Below, piece after piece: positions 31,888 through 43,318 of a DNA stretch of 64,000 bases. This DNA comes from Bicyclus anynana. Taxonomy: Eukaryota > Arthropoda > Insecta > Lepidoptera > Nymphalidae. The notes below the pieces were generated by a model, which ran no database searches, had not been told where the DNA came from, and worked only from the letters and a program-made list of their open reading frames with translations. Every line of letters starts with the position of its first letter. Positions within the stretch are counted from its first letter, which is position 1. A program made the position numbers and the translations under genes. Location of the stretch: NCBI RefSeq assembly GCF_947172395.1, contig NC_069093.1:6545561-6609560 (forward strand), read 5' to 3'.

Positions 31888-31955
31888 GAAAAAGTACTAC
31901 CGCCATGCTTATTTCTGCTTCCAGGCTGCATTGCTTCCGGTTTGAAAGGAATTGC
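31888..31955 (+). mobile_element. short SINE-like fragment
   Basis: AAGTACTACCGCCATGCTTA followed by TTTCTGC and TTCCGGTTTGAA is a phrase I recognise from a widespread lepidopteran SINE. Only about 70 bp remains. Confidence 0.45.
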
Positions 31956-31996
31956 TGCTGGTATAAATATAAATAGGTACAAGAGAATAATTTCCC

Positions 31997-32096
31997 TCGT
32001 TGGTTCAATAGTTAGCCTTTGTGGTTTCAGATCACGAGCTCCTGGGATCGAACCCTGAGTCGGGCTTACGAGATACTGAGTTTTCCTTTCAAGAAA
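31997..32096 (+). mobile_element. SINE-G head fragment
   Basis: TCGTTGGTTCAATAGTTAGC and a box B-like GGGATCGAACCC form a tRNA-like head. SINE-B begins directly after it. Confidence 0.5.
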
Positions 32097-32353
32097 ATTT
32101 TTAGAGCCATTATAGCCCAGTGGATTTGACAAAGGTTCGAATTCCATCCGAGGGAATGCTTCTCCAACTTTTCAGTATTGTATGTACATTGTTGCAAAAC
32201 CTGCACGTCTGACGATTTTCTGAATTCACTACGTATGTGAAATCTGCCAATCCACATAGGGCTAGTGGTGGACTATTAGTCTAGCCCCTCTCAATCTTAG
32301 ATGAGACCCATGCTCAACAGAGAGCTGAATATGGGTTGATAATGATGATGATA
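32097..32353 (+). mobile_element. SINE-B, diverged
   Basis: It runs from GAGCCATTATAGCCCAGTGG to GGGTTGATAATGATGATGAT. The middle is diverged and about 50 bp shorter than intact copies. Confidence 0.8.
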
Positions 32354-32648
32354 CAGTTTTTTACCTAAAATACCCAGAATACCAACATTCACAAACTGCT
32401 GCACACTTGGCTAAATAGAAGTTATTCAATAGTCCCCATAATTAATAGTAATTAGTTAGATAGCTACGTGCTAACGAAATTTAAAAGGATTTTTAAAGTG
32501 ACGATTCAGTTAAGTGGTGGCAAGGGACACGTCACGGGTCGGCCATTAGGCTAAAACGCTTCAGTCCCTTTGTTGCTAATGTAATTTCTCGAAAACTTCG
32601 TCGCCTTACCCGCCGAGGGACAAAGTAACCACTTGCACTTACGATATA

Positions 32649-32955
32649 TTATAACGGCATATCCATATAATTTAAAAATTATAATAAAAACTGATATATT
32701 GTATATATATACTCTTGTATAGCTTTTTCATTAGTTTACCATCCCACTTCTGAACTAATATTATAAAGAGGTAAAGTTATTATGGGGTAATCTCTGGATC
32801 TATATAGCCACGTTATTTGTGAGTGTCACCTACACTTTGTCCCCGTATTCTCACGGGAACGGGAACTACGCGGGTAAAACCACGCGCATCGGCTAGTAGA
32901 TATATTTTAATTGACTAAACTTTGCGAGGCTGTTTGTTATTCGTTCACAAAAACT
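32649..32955 (+). repeat. duplicated block, copy 2 (with Helitron-like piece 32755-32896)
   Basis: It is the counterpart of 31388-31700. Here the Helitron-like piece lacks about 25 bp (GATTTTGAAAATTCTTTTACC) and ends CTAG at 32893-32896. Confidence 0.7.
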
Positions 32956-33558
32956 GCTAGATATAGTTATTTTTATTTCGAAAACTATAAAGTTGACCCT
33001 GGTTAGTACAAATTCTGTATGTGTGATGTGTAATAGTAAAAATTGCTAGATAATATAAGGTAAAGGTTTAGTTAGGTTATTAAACATAATATAATAAAAA
33101 TACGTATTTTATTAAAGATTTTCAAAGCAATATCATAGAGATTACACAGATAAGTATCAAATAAATATCACAATTGAATAAATCTGCGTAGTAAAATAAG
33201 TAGGTAATAGCTTTTCACGATTTATCAAAGAAACATAGAGTAATAGATTTTATATAATCCACTATATATAAATAGAATATATGATGATAAACCTGCCTGT
33301 TACGCGTAGAGAGAAAGTAAATAACATTATTCATAACATAATCTACGACATATATCTATATGAATGGTGTAACAGGCTCAAAGGTACGTTTTAGTTAATA
33401 GTTATTTACACAATATTGTTTGACGCATCATTTTCTGCTGAAATAATATAACTCGAGTGTTTATATATGCTTTGACATGCAATAAAGCTAGCAGCCCCTG
33501 TATTACAAAATTAATGATTGATGAATCTCGAACGATGCAATATCCTATATCTATTTTT
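32956..33558. other. no recognised feature
   Basis: About 600 bp, very AT-rich, with nothing identifiable. Confidence 0.4.
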
Positions 33559-33650
33559 CCGATTATTCTATATTTGCCCAACATTCCACGTTTGCCCAAT
33601 ATCCTATATTTGCCCAATATCTTATATTTGTCCAATATCCTATATTGGGC
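33559..33650. repeat. short tandem repeat, 18-bp unit
   Basis: About five units of TGCCCAATATCCTATATT with substitutions. Reading frames through it on both strands are repetitive and not genes. Confidence 0.8.
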
Positions 33651-33959
33651 AAAAGAGTACCAGCCAAAGATGATATAAGAAAGTGGATTGGGCTAGGTTA
33701 TCCGCAGCTAAAAAAGCGGCTAAAATAAGGGAGACTTTTGACATATTGACCCAAACTTCGGTTTTAGGATGGCACGCGATGATAATGATGTTAATATATC
33801 TTCTAGTATTTACGAAACTACATGTGTCATACGAATTATACTATTCCGTGTTGCAGTGATTATTTTGCACCTTAGGTTAATGAAGTTACAAGTACTTTTA
33901 AAAAATAGCATCTGTGATTTTGGTTGAGCAAAGGACTGCCAGAGCAGTTATTCAAAAAC
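33651..33959. other. no recognised feature
   Basis: About 310 bp with nothing identifiable. Confidence 0.4.
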
Positions 33960-34237
33960 CAAAAAACACGCTTTGAGACCCATATCATGGGGGTGCATTT
34001 AAAATAGCCTGCCTGCCATCTTGGACGTCCGCCATCTTGGATTCACGTGACTATTTTTTTCGTACTCCTGACAGCAAACCCTTTCATTTGATATCCATAT
34101 CATGGGGTGGATTCCAAACAGCCAGTCCGCCATCTTGGGGAGGCCGCCATATTGGATTTGTAATGACGTTTCTTAGCTAGTCATGTATTGTCATCAGAAT
34201 TCAGAGCGTGTGCAAAATTTCATACTAATCTATATTA
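33960..34237 (+). mobile_element. interspersed repeat H, copy 2
   Basis: It matches 4722-4980 in order and orientation, including CATATCATGG, GCCATCTTGG pairs and TAGCTAGTCATGTATTGTCA. It stops before the GGTTCCGT end. Confidence 0.65.
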
Positions 34238-34581
34238 AATACATACTTACAGTCGAGTCTACAAAAACAGAAGGTGTTTAATGAAACCCAAATAAAGTAA
34301 GCCCACTATCAGAAACCGACAAACGAAATTTATCTTGTACAGCAAATCGTGATCCTAATTGAGATCCATTCTCTTGCAGTCATGAATAAGAGATTGGGCT
34401 TGATTGAACGTAACCGAGAGCTTTATCAAACTAACGTACTTCAGCTGACCGAGCGATTGCTATAGCACTTTGCTAATTGGTAATGCTATGAATCTCTAAT
34501 TAAATACTTGGCTTAGTTTAAGGGGTTTTTGTTACTGAATCCATTACTAATTTATTTAAAGCGTCTTTGTAGTTTGCTTGA
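34238..34581. other. no recognised feature
   Basis: About 340 bp with nothing identifiable. Confidence 0.4.
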
Positions 34582-34743
34582 TGATCTCCGTAGAGCTGGT
34601 ATGTGCGGTGGATTTACAAGACGGAGGTCTTGAGGAGGTCTCTTTGAGGATTGAGGTTTTCTTAACTGGTCCAGGAGGCTTCGGCCGAATAGTTACTAGC
34701 CTACCGGCAAAGACGTACCGCCAAGCGATTAAGCGTTCCGGTA
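34582..34743 (+). mobile_element. SINE-A, 3' truncated
   Basis: It has the head (GATCTCCGTAGAGCTGGTAT, GTGGATTTACAAGACGGAGG) and half of the body, ending at GCGTTCCGGTAC. Box B is partly replaced (TCTTGAGGAGGTC). Confidence 0.75.
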
Positions 34744-35047
34744 CTTATTATTTAATCTGTGCCTTACAATAAAGAGGCAAAAACGCAGCGTATATGGTGA
34801 CAGCATACGTCACGCGTTGACAGTCTTGTAAACATACGAATTTTACGCCAATCGCCTAACCGTCACCCTATAGGTACGTTTCCGATTTAAGCCGTTTAAA
34901 ACAAAGTTAATCTGTGTTATATTAAGCCTGGCCCCTACAGTGGGAATGCAGCCAGTATTCTTGTCACCATTCCACGTGGGCTTTATTAGGATTAGAATAT
35001 TTTTACTTAAGTTTCCTATTGTATTCTTTCTAAAAAAAATATGGAAA
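34744..35047. other. no recognised feature
   Basis: About 300 bp with nothing identifiable. Confidence 0.4.
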
Positions 35048-35378
35048 CTAGCGGACGCCCGCGACTTCGTCCGCGTGGAATTTAGTTTTTCACAAATCCC
35101 TCGGGAACCATGGATTTTCCGGGATAAAAAGTAGCTATGTGTTAATCCAGGTTATAATATATCTTACTACCAAATTTCAGCCAATTCGGTTCAGTAGTCG
35201 AGGCGTAAAAGAGTAACAAACATTCATATCATCAAAATCATCAGTTTTCGCAAATCTCGGGAAACCATAAATTTCTTCGGGATATAAAGTAGCCAAATCA
35301 CTTCAGTAGTAGTGGCGTTAAAAAGTAACAAACATCCAAACATCCATACAAACTTTCGCGTTTATAATATTAGTAGGA
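35048..35378 (-). mobile_element. Helitron-like element with internal duplication, copy 2
   Basis: The CTAG end at 35048-35051 and a perfect GCGGACG ... CGTCCGC hairpin are present. It has the same two-module body as 16206-16620 and a TCCTACTAATATTATAAACG start on the minus strand. Confidence 0.8.
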
Positions 35379-36064
35379 AGTAGGATTATTTCTACATTTT
35401 GTATTTTAAAAATATCTTGAACTTTTTCAAGCCATGATTATATAATAATAAGAACTACGCACGGTGTTGATTAAAAATAAAATGATAATGAAAATGAACA
35501 TAGAGGAAGAGGGAATAGCCACTCTCGCCTCGGTTTTTATCCGCACCAGCGCATTTCAATAGCCATTGAAAGAAGCAATGCGGCCTCTGTAATAGGCACC
35601 TTTGCTACTGAATACGCTCGTACGCGACACAGAGCAATTTTTAAAGTAAAACATGCATTAATTAATTAATACAGGGTGCCCTAAGACTTTGAATGTAAAG
35701 TTAAAATATTAGAACACTTATTTGATTTAAAAGAAATCTCAAATTTAAACCTAAAAGGTAAGATTTGATTTCACGTTTGTTTGTGTCGATTTAACTTAAA
35801 AATCACTGATTTTAGAAGATGATTAAATAATTTTAATTTTTAAATTGTTTTACGCAGTCACTTCTAGTTCGTAATAAAATAGTTTTCATTACGAACATTT
35901 TGATGAACGATAAGACGAACGAAAACATTTATCTTAACAAATGATTTGCTTCAACTTATTCGTCTTTGGTTTTCCTAAAAATATTGGAAAATGAGAATTG
36001 TTGCCTGAATATTTAAAGATTTCAAGTAAGCAACTTAAAGTTTGACACATGCTAATATTTACTA
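35379..36064. other. no recognised feature
   Basis: About 685 bp. A GC-richer patch at 35515-35640 is not identified. Confidence 0.35.
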
Positions 36065-36326
36065 CTAGCGGACACCCGTGACTTCGGACGCGTGAACATC
36101 TTTCTGTTTTCACAAATCTATGAATCTAATGAAGAATAATTGTAGCAAGTTTCATTAAAATCCGTCGAGTAGTTTTTGTTTCTATAACGAACATACAGAC
36201 AGACAAAAATTTTACTGATTGAATTTTTGGCATCAGTATCGATCACTAATGACTCCCTGATAGTTATTTTGGAAATATATTTCATGTACAGAATTGACCT
36301 CTCTACAGATTTATTATAAGTATAGA
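36065..36326 (-). mobile_element. Helitron-like element, GTCTGTCTGT subfamily, internally deleted
   Basis: It has CTAG at 36065-36068 and TCTATACTTATAATAAATCT at the other end. The interior matches 13280-13646 but lacks about 110 bp before the hairpin. Confidence 0.75.
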
Positions 36327-36799
36327 TGGATAATGATGACTCATTACTTCATATCTATCCAGTATTTCACAACATCGTACAGAAATGAATATACGTTCTT
36401 ATCGATAGTGTAACAACCCATAGGGTAGGTAACGGCCCTACGGCTGAAGCCTCCTACTAAATAACATCTAAATTCACCAGATTAAAAGTCGTGCTAGCCT
36501 TCAGCTAACGCTCCCTGCGAAATAGGACGGCGTGATTTATTACGTTGTTTATCTTGAATAAAAATGAGATACGAAAAAAAAAGAAAATATCGCTAAACGA
36601 TAACCGATTTTCGATCAAGTACTTTAGCAACCGATTGAAGTTAAAGGGGTGGGTGATAAATTTTCGGTAAACATCAGACGTGAAATCCTGAAAGCGAAGA
36701 GTGGCATAAATAACAAAAAAGAAGCTATTATCTGAAATTGCAGGTGTTCTGTACTGCGCGGTATACAAATGAAGCCCCTACCATGTGTTTCTTTGAAAT
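36327..36799. other. unassigned; trace of SINE-A body at 36415-36455
   Basis: GGTAACGGCCCTACGGCTGA and AGCCTCCTACTA weakly recall SINE-A. Nothing else is recognised, and the 87- and 74-codon minus frames have no domain. Confidence 0.25.
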
Positions 36800-36855
36800 A
36801 ACTCACTTGTCTATTTTGCGAGATAAATCTCGACAATAAAATAGACAAGTGAGTT
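36800..36855. repeat. perfect 18-bp inverted repeat
   Basis: AACTCACTTGTCTATTTT is exactly inverted at 36838-36855. The 20-nt spacer contains a second stem, CGAGAT/ATCTCG. Confidence 0.85.
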
Positions 36856-37016
36856 CGATAAATTCAATATAACACGTAATGTAACGAAAACAGAAATTAA
36901 TGTTATGACAAATCGTTGAAGTTTACCGCCAAGGTGCATGGGACGGTATAAAAGATAATCTTAACTCAATATCTTCTCTCCTAGCATCATCAGTCCATTT
37001 TAAAGGGTTACTATTA

Positions 37017-37096
37017 TTTTTTTTATTCTATGACAAATTAGCCCTTATATGCGATCTCATCTGATGATAAGTGATGATGACGGTTTCTACACGATA
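37017..37096 (-). mobile_element. SINE-A 3' fragment
   Basis: A T-rich run, TTAGCCCTTATATGCGATCT and CATCTGATGATAAGTGATGA match the SINE-A 3' end, then it jumps to GGTTTCTACACGAT. Confidence 0.65.
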
Positions 37097-37254
37097 TTTT
37101 AAATCATTTAGTTAGTCTAAATTTTCAATTCGGAAGCAGTGGTGTACTCTAAGAGACTAGGGTAATAGGTATTTCAATTTTTCTTTACTCGTCTATGCAA
37201 CTACAATATTTATCACAGCAAAGAAAATAATCCCGTGAAATAATACTCAACGAG

Positions 37255-37350
37255 TGGCAATCCATTTTTTGTCGAACTGAAAGAAATCCGCAAAATCCCT
37301 ATTTAGGAAATTGTCTCTCTTATCGCGTTTGTGGCTAACATCAATTGCGG
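37255..37350. repeat. dispersed repeat I, copy 1
   Basis: It shares GAGTGGCAATCCATTTTTTG, CCCTATTTAGGAAATTG and TCTTATCGCG with 47605-47700, and in inverse with 58685-58800 and 59620-59735. Confidence 0.6.
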
Positions 37351-37625
37351 ACCTAAATCTTGGGACGCCTTTTTCATTTGAGCGTCTATAAATAGGATGT
37401 TCTGGTACGAAAACAATGGCAAATAAACATAAAATTAAAATAGCTGTCTTTCGTCATTAAATAGCATATTTTTTTTGACTAGGTACACTGTCGCTTGACA
37501 CATTGTCAGGCGAGCGCATTTATTAATTAATTTGCATGTTTTTGCAGTCAACACTCGAACTTGGACATCATGATTCGTAGCCGAACCATCTTACCACACG
37601 ATTAACGTGGCAACGAGGTAGCACG

Positions 37626-37862
37626 AATCTCCTCTAAAAATGAGAGTGGTTAGGGCGAATATTCCACCACGCTGGTCCAATGCAGATTAGCAGATTACAC
37701 ACATTGAATTAAGAAAATTCTCAGGTATGCACGTTTCCTCATGACGCTTTTCCTTCACTATTTGAGACACGTGATATTTAATTTCTTAAACACTAACCGA
37801 ACTCAAACCTACTCCCTCCAAATCGAAGGCAGAGGTCATATCCACTGGGCTATCACAGCTCT
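37626..37862 (-). mobile_element. SINE-B, diverged
   Basis: The body and the tRNA-like head (ATATCCACTGGGCTATCACA) are present. The tail is lost and there is a deletion after ATTTCTTAAACAC. Confidence 0.8.
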
Positions 37863-38475
37863 CCATACATTGGCATTATTGAAATTGCAATCGATTTTAT
37901 ATTATTGGTAGGTGTACTAAGTTACAAAGTATATTATTTTGTATGTGGGTTGAGATATTAGAACTTTGATGACTCATTTAAATTTTAGATTGCCCTGTAT
38001 AAATTTGTAAAGCAATACACTTTTGCCTTTAAGAATATTTTTTTATCCTTTGCCAATTTTCGAATCGAAAATTATTTCATTGGAACGCAGTGCTTTCATT
38101 AAGTTTGCGAAACTAGTTTCGAATTTTGCGTCGAAAATCGTTTTGATATAATCATCTACTCAAATTGGCTCTTAAAAGTTGTGAAGATAACTTGTAACTT
38201 TGTGTTTAATAGCTCCATTCATTAATATCTGTTGTCGAGTCGACTGCGGAGCCAACTCGTCAGATATACAAAGTAAACCTACTCAATGGACCCTCTCAGT
38301 ATTACCTTGGCCCTTTACTGAAAGTTTCTTAACTTTTCATTTCGAAGTGTTTCCAAGTTGGGCAAAACAAAAAGGTGATTTGCTATCAAAGTTTGTGTTT
38401 GTTTCAAAATATCTAATAGAATCTTTTTGTTATTAAATTCTGTGACTAATCAATCATTTCTCGATATCATCATTT
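37863..38475. other. no recognised feature
   Basis: About 610 bp. A 78-codon plus frame at 38200-38436 has no recognised domain. Confidence 0.3.
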
Positions 38476-38720
38476 TCTATACCTACTTATAATAAATCTG
38501 TATAGAGGTTAATTCTGTACGTGATTTCCAAAATCATCCCAAACTATCAGGGGGTAATTAGTGATCGATACTGTTGCCAAAAATGCAATCAGTAAAATTT
38601 TTGTCTGTCTGTCTGTCTGGATGTTCGTTATAGAAACAAAAACTACTCTCTCGGACGGATTTAAATGAAATTTGGTGCAATTATTCTTCATACTCCTGGG
38701 CAGGTTATAGTATATTTCAG
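38476..38720 (+). mobile_element. Helitron-like element, GTCTGTCTGT subfamily, 3' truncated
   Basis: It starts TCTATACCTACTTATAATAA and matches 13280-13646 through CTGGGCAGGTTATAGTATA, then diverges. Confidence 0.75.
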
Positions 38721-38827
38721 GTTATAGCAAGCTTTTCCATCATGGTTTGCAGTTCCTGACAATAGACATCCGCCGCGATGACTTGACGTACTCTTCTAGA
38801 CACGGGGGATATATCTACTGTTATATC

Positions 38828-38965
38828 ATTAACTTCCCAACTTCAGACTGAAAATGCTAACTGAGAATTTATTGAAAGAAAGAAAATGTCAGTATTTGAT
38901 AGCCCAGGACTTGGACCTAAGATCTCGTGGCTTCACTGCATATGCTTACTGGTCTGTATCTACTA
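38828..38965 (-). mobile_element. SINE-G 5' part
   Basis: It matches 31185-31340: AACTTCCCAACTTCAGACTG, a TGAAAGAAAGAAAAT block and GATCTCGTGGCTTCACTGCA with a tRNA-like head end. Confidence 0.5.
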
Positions 38966-39403
38966 AATATATACCTATATTCACTGTCTCATATATACCT
39001 GGAGTGGAGGGGTGAAAGGCCACTCTGTCATTGTCGTTGGTGGAGATCGGACGTCCGGTGCAGACCATAATAGTGTAGTGACGAAGCAGTGACTTACTTA
39101 CATTACTTGGACTTACTATTGAACCATTGCAGTGCGATTTCTTGATGTAAATATTATAACTACTCGATTTTACTGTTTAGAATAAACTTTTTAAAAGCTC
39201 CTTAACTGTAGCTTAATTAAATATCAAGGAGGTTACTTGTAAATCTTGGAGACGTACCTCCCTATAGCTGAAAAGTACTTTAAATTTGTAAAGAGTTGTT
39301 GAGAGATTAGTATCCCAATAAGATTTTAAAATCAGTCCATTCAACAAACTTCGTTAGACTATTTGAATGTGAAGTTAAGAGCTAATTCAAGAATATACTC
39401 TTT
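38966..39403. other. no recognised feature
   Basis: About 440 bp with nothing identifiable. Confidence 0.4.
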
Positions 39404-39571
39404 TGGCGGACGCCCGCGACTTTGTCCGACCTTAGACCTTCTTAATCCGGCCCTATCGCAAAATCTGTTCTTAGTGGATATTTACTAACTATAGATTACC
39501 TCCCTGCCAAATTTCATTAATGTACGTCGAGCGCATTTTCGAGATTTCGCATTTATATACTAAGATTATAC
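39404..39571 (-). mobile_element. Helitron-like element, CGAGATTTCGCATT subfamily
   Basis: It has the hairpin half GGCGGACGCCCGCGACTTTG and the block CTCCCTGCCAAATTTCATTA. It relates to 45481-45652 and 56919-57064. The CTAG is mutated. Confidence 0.6.
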
Positions 39572-39654
39572 ACAATATTACTCATGGTTGACCTTTAGTT
39601 AGTTGAAGCAATTGTTTGGAAGTCCCTACAAAAGGCCAAATTCAAATAATTACC

Positions 39655-39841
39655 CTACGCCCCTGCGGTTTAACTCGCGTAGTTCCCGTTTCCGTGAGAA
39701 TACAGGTATAAAATATAGCCTATAACATTCACAAACAAATTGGCTTTCTATTGGTAAAATAATATTCAAAATCGGTTCAGTAGGTCCAGAGATTACCCCT
39801 ACAATACCACAAACTTTACCTCTTTATAATATTAGTATAGA
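39655..39841 (-). mobile_element. Helitron-like element, AAAGAGGTAAAG-type subfamily
   Basis: The minus strand starts TCTATACTAATATTATAAAG and contains GGTATTGTAGGGGTAATCTC. The 3' hairpin end is decayed. Confidence 0.7.
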
Positions 39842-40344
39842 CGTCCATTCGTTTCTGTGCTAACGATAATGAATAATTTCATTGCAGCTGAGAAATAAAA
39901 ACAAGTCAAAGCATGCATCAGGACGTTTCTAAGGAAACAGGAAATAACGGCCATTACACGTTTTAACACTTAAATCGGCCCTTTGTTGTCCCATAAAAAT
40001 ATTTGAGCGTATTTTGTTCAAAGGATTCCTTTTGACGAAGCCTTCTATCGAACTTTTGTCACTGGTAATTTAAGATTAAATTAGAAGGGGATTCTTTTAA
40101 TTTTTAGAAGACTTTTATCGGACTGTTACTAAAATATTATCTGTCTTTTTAATGACATTTCGGTTTATGTAATTGTGTCTTTGTTCCGGGAAGTGTTAAT
40201 GAATTATTATTATTTTTATTAATGCGTTTACTTTTCAATATTGGATAGAAGCAGGCGTTACTATGCGGAAGTTCATCATGAATAGATATAAAATTGTTTA
40301 TTTTGCTATCATCCGCGAAAAGCCGACGAACCCATGCGACAATG
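39842..40344. other. no recognised feature
   Basis: About 500 bp with nothing identifiable. Confidence 0.4.
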
Positions 40345-40503
40345 TCACCCAGGTCCGACGAACGAACATACAGACGGACAGATATTTTACTGATTGCATT
40401 TTTGGCACCACCACATCGATCACCAATTACCCCCTGATAGTTATTTTCGAAATATATTTCAAGTATAGAATTGACCTCTCTACAGATTTATTATAAGTAT
40501 AGA
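40345..40503 (-). mobile_element. Helitron-like element, 5' end only
   Basis: On the minus strand it runs from TCTATACTTATAATAAATCT to the GTCCGTCTGTATGTTCG block. The 3' half is missing. Confidence 0.7.
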
Positions 40504-40933
40504 TATAGATTAATGATATCTGCTATGATACTCGGTATTTAATTTAGTTTGCTCAAAATTCATAATAATTCGTGGAAATTTGTGAACATTCCTCAACTAC
40601 TGAAGTTCCATAATAACTTTACGTTCCAACAACAAAAGTCATAAATAAGACATCATAAATAATTCGGGACATTTAATTCAACTTTGATGAGGCAAAGTTT
40701 GGCAACCTCGATATTGGCCAATAAAGGATCTTTAGGAAATTAAAGCGTTAACTTCAAACAGTTCTTAGTACATTAAGGCTAACGCGGACTTTGTAACATC
40801 AATCTTTCTGTGACAGTCTGAAGTAGGTAGGGTTTTATTGTAAGCGGTACAATAGCGTTAGTTATAAAGTGTAGATATTTTGGTTGTTATGACATTGTAG
40901 ATATTATAACGATGACCAGAACATGTAAGCAAA
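40504..40933. other. no recognised feature
   Basis: About 430 bp with nothing identifiable. Confidence 0.4.
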
Positions 40934-41279
40934 TCTAAATATATAAAACTCAAAGGTGACTGGCTGACATAGTGATCTATCAACGCACAGTCCAAACCAC
41001 TGGATGGATCGTGCTAAAATTTGGCATGCAGGTAGATGTTATGACGTAAGCGTCCGCTAAGAAAGGATTTTAATCAATTCTACCCCCAAGGGGATAAAAT
41101 AGGGGATGAAAGTTTGTATGAAACTTTGTCAATTTTGCGGCGATTTGGCAGAAATTTTAATCTTTTTATAAATGACTGATGTAATTATGTATTTCCTAAG
41201 CAGTCTTTAGTGACAGAAATTCTTATAAAGAACAACATGGCTATATTTAGCAACGCGGGTAATAGCGCGTATCTGCTAG
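40934..41279 (+). mobile_element. Helitron-like element, distinct subfamily, full length
   Basis: It starts TCTAAATATATAAAACTCAA, contains GTGATCTATCAACGCACAG and ends CGCGGGTAATAGCGCGTATC with CTAG at 41276-41279 before T. It is the only copy of this subfamily here. Confidence 0.7.
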
Positions 41280-42714
41280 TGTTTTATAAATAGTACATGT
41301 TACATTTTACAATCCGAAGCATTAATTGGCAATTAACGTTCGCATATCTACCATACTGAAATACATGACCCACTTCGATTGTGAATGCTCTTTTCTATTT
41401 TTATAGAACAGCGAAAAAGCAATTCGGTTTTTCGGCAAAAATCCCGTGTAATCAAATGAACGCTTCCCAACTGTTGCATTTGTATCCAAATGTGCTGTTT
41501 CGCGAACAAAGCGCGACTGTAAATGAGTGCTCGCTGGGAAAAATGAATATCCCAAAATAATTCCAACATGAGCGCAGTTTAAAAACACGATGCTGTAGAA
41601 GTTGCTACATTATTTTACATACGTTCATAACATTATCACAAGTTTACAGATGAATATCAAAGCTCATTTTTATCGTACCGTTTGCTAGCTTCTGTTGCTA
41701 TAGGTGTTTTTTTATCCCTAGTGAACGAATTTTGTTTTTCTGTACAAATGGTACTTTTATGTTCATTTTTGCAAGCAAGTTTTTAGTTATAATATTTCAT
41801 TTGTTTTGTATCTTTGTGTGCAACAAAGTATTGCTTCTTCTTCATTTATTGCCACATGATAATCGTTTAAATGTGAAAACTTGTTTACCTATCGGAAGTT
41901 ACATACTGCGAATGTATAGAATGCCCCAACAGCTTTTGTTTTTCCTACCGCCAATAATATAAGTATTTTATGGATATTTTTAAGTCAAGAGTAATCGGCA
42001 TCTTCTAGATAAGCATATTATACTATAGACTGCTTCAGAGATACGATTCCGCTAATGTATATCGTCGATGTCATAATCGCCTATAACAAGTTTTATTAGA
42101 ATTCGATCGTTATTTCTGTGTGATGCCAAAAATAAAATGTCAGTAACAATGAAGTTGCCATGGAAATGAGCGATGTCACATCGCTGTAAATTTGCAGAAT
42201 GCAGGGTTTTCTGAGTATTTTATGTTGTAAAAATAAATACTCTCTGATTTGGGCTCCATTTATTACAAATTAAAATTCAAAGTTTGATACAAATTAAAAT
42301 TTAATTAAGCCATTAGGCGCTATCAGGCACATACATTAGCTTTTTTAACGTGTATCACTAAGAATAACGCTGCTGGTTCGAAATGAACCTCGATGAAACT
42401 TGGTGGTTAAATTTTACATTTTACGAGAGAATTGATCTAAAAGTAAAACGTATTCGTCGGCATTAAAATTGATATAACTATCTAGAATTGGTATTCGGGT
42501 AACAACTTCGAAGTTTTCAACTCAAATAAGACTACCTAGCGCTTCATAAACGAGAATATTGTTCTCTCACATACCTACCTACAATGAATTTAATTTATTG
42601 AACTTTTAGCTGCTGTGGCAAATTAGGCAGAGAAGTAGTTCGGTCTTTTACATATACTTACTTATATCTGAGTGTATTTTCTATAAATATAGTATTCCAG
42701 GAGAGCCGTAATAG
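41280..42714. other. 1.4 kb with no gene
   Basis: The 88- and 73-codon minus frames (41322-41588) overlap one another and have no domain. A short palindrome AGCGATGTCACATCGCT lies at about 42168-42184. Otherwise nothing is recognised. Confidence 0.35.
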
Positions 42715-42873
42715 CTTAGTGGATATGACCCATTTCGATTCAGAGGAGATTCAGAGGGCGTAGGTTTGAATCCGGTCCGGGGCATGCACCTCCAACTTGT
42801 CAGTTATGTGCATTTTAAGAAATTAAATTTCACGTGTCTTGAATAGTAAAGGAAAACCATCGTAAGGAAATTT
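42715..42873 (+). mobile_element. SINE-B, 3' truncated
   Basis: It has the tRNA-like head (GCCGTAATAGCTTAGTGGAT, box B GGTTTGAATCC) and body to CATCGTAAGGAAA. Extra bases lie within the head (CATTTCGATTCAGAGG). Confidence 0.8.
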
Positions 42874-42947
42874 CGATGTAATAGTTAGTAGTAAGTAAGA
42901 TATTGGTCAATTTATAAATTAAAGCGTCAACGTTTTCATGGTGTGAT

Positions 42948-43292
42948 AAATATTCACATTATAACGAAACATATTATTTATTTATAATTTATTTGTACAT
43001 TACAACATAAGAAAAACAAATAATAAGACAGAAAAAAGTATCGTACAGTTAGCGGATGCAAAAGGCGGCCTTATCGCTATACGAAGCGAAGTCGACCAAC
43101 CAACTTGCTATGTGGCTATGTTGCTACGTACTCGTAGCTATATGGGTCTACGAGTTGGTTTGTGTAGCACTTAATGCGTACGTATCTCTAATACGCGCTC
43201 CACACTCATAACGTTCGCGAGTGTAGAGTGAACATACACAGCAGTGTGACTTTGAACTTCTTGGGGTTTTAGTCAAGAAAAAAAAAATATTA
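42948..43292 (+). repeat. local tandem duplication, unit 1
   Basis: It shares TAAATATTCAC, AAATAATAAGACA, GTACAGTTAGCG-like, TAATACGCGCTCCACACTCA, TAACGTTCGCGAGTGTAGAG and CTTTGAACTTCTTGGGGTTT with unit 2. Confidence 0.75.
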
Positions 43293-43318
43293 TATATTTT
43301 TTTTCAATATTTCGTTCT

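Noticed and set aside
33402..33678. 77- and 73-codon frames on opposite strands
   Set aside because: Both are products of the 18-bp tandem repeat.
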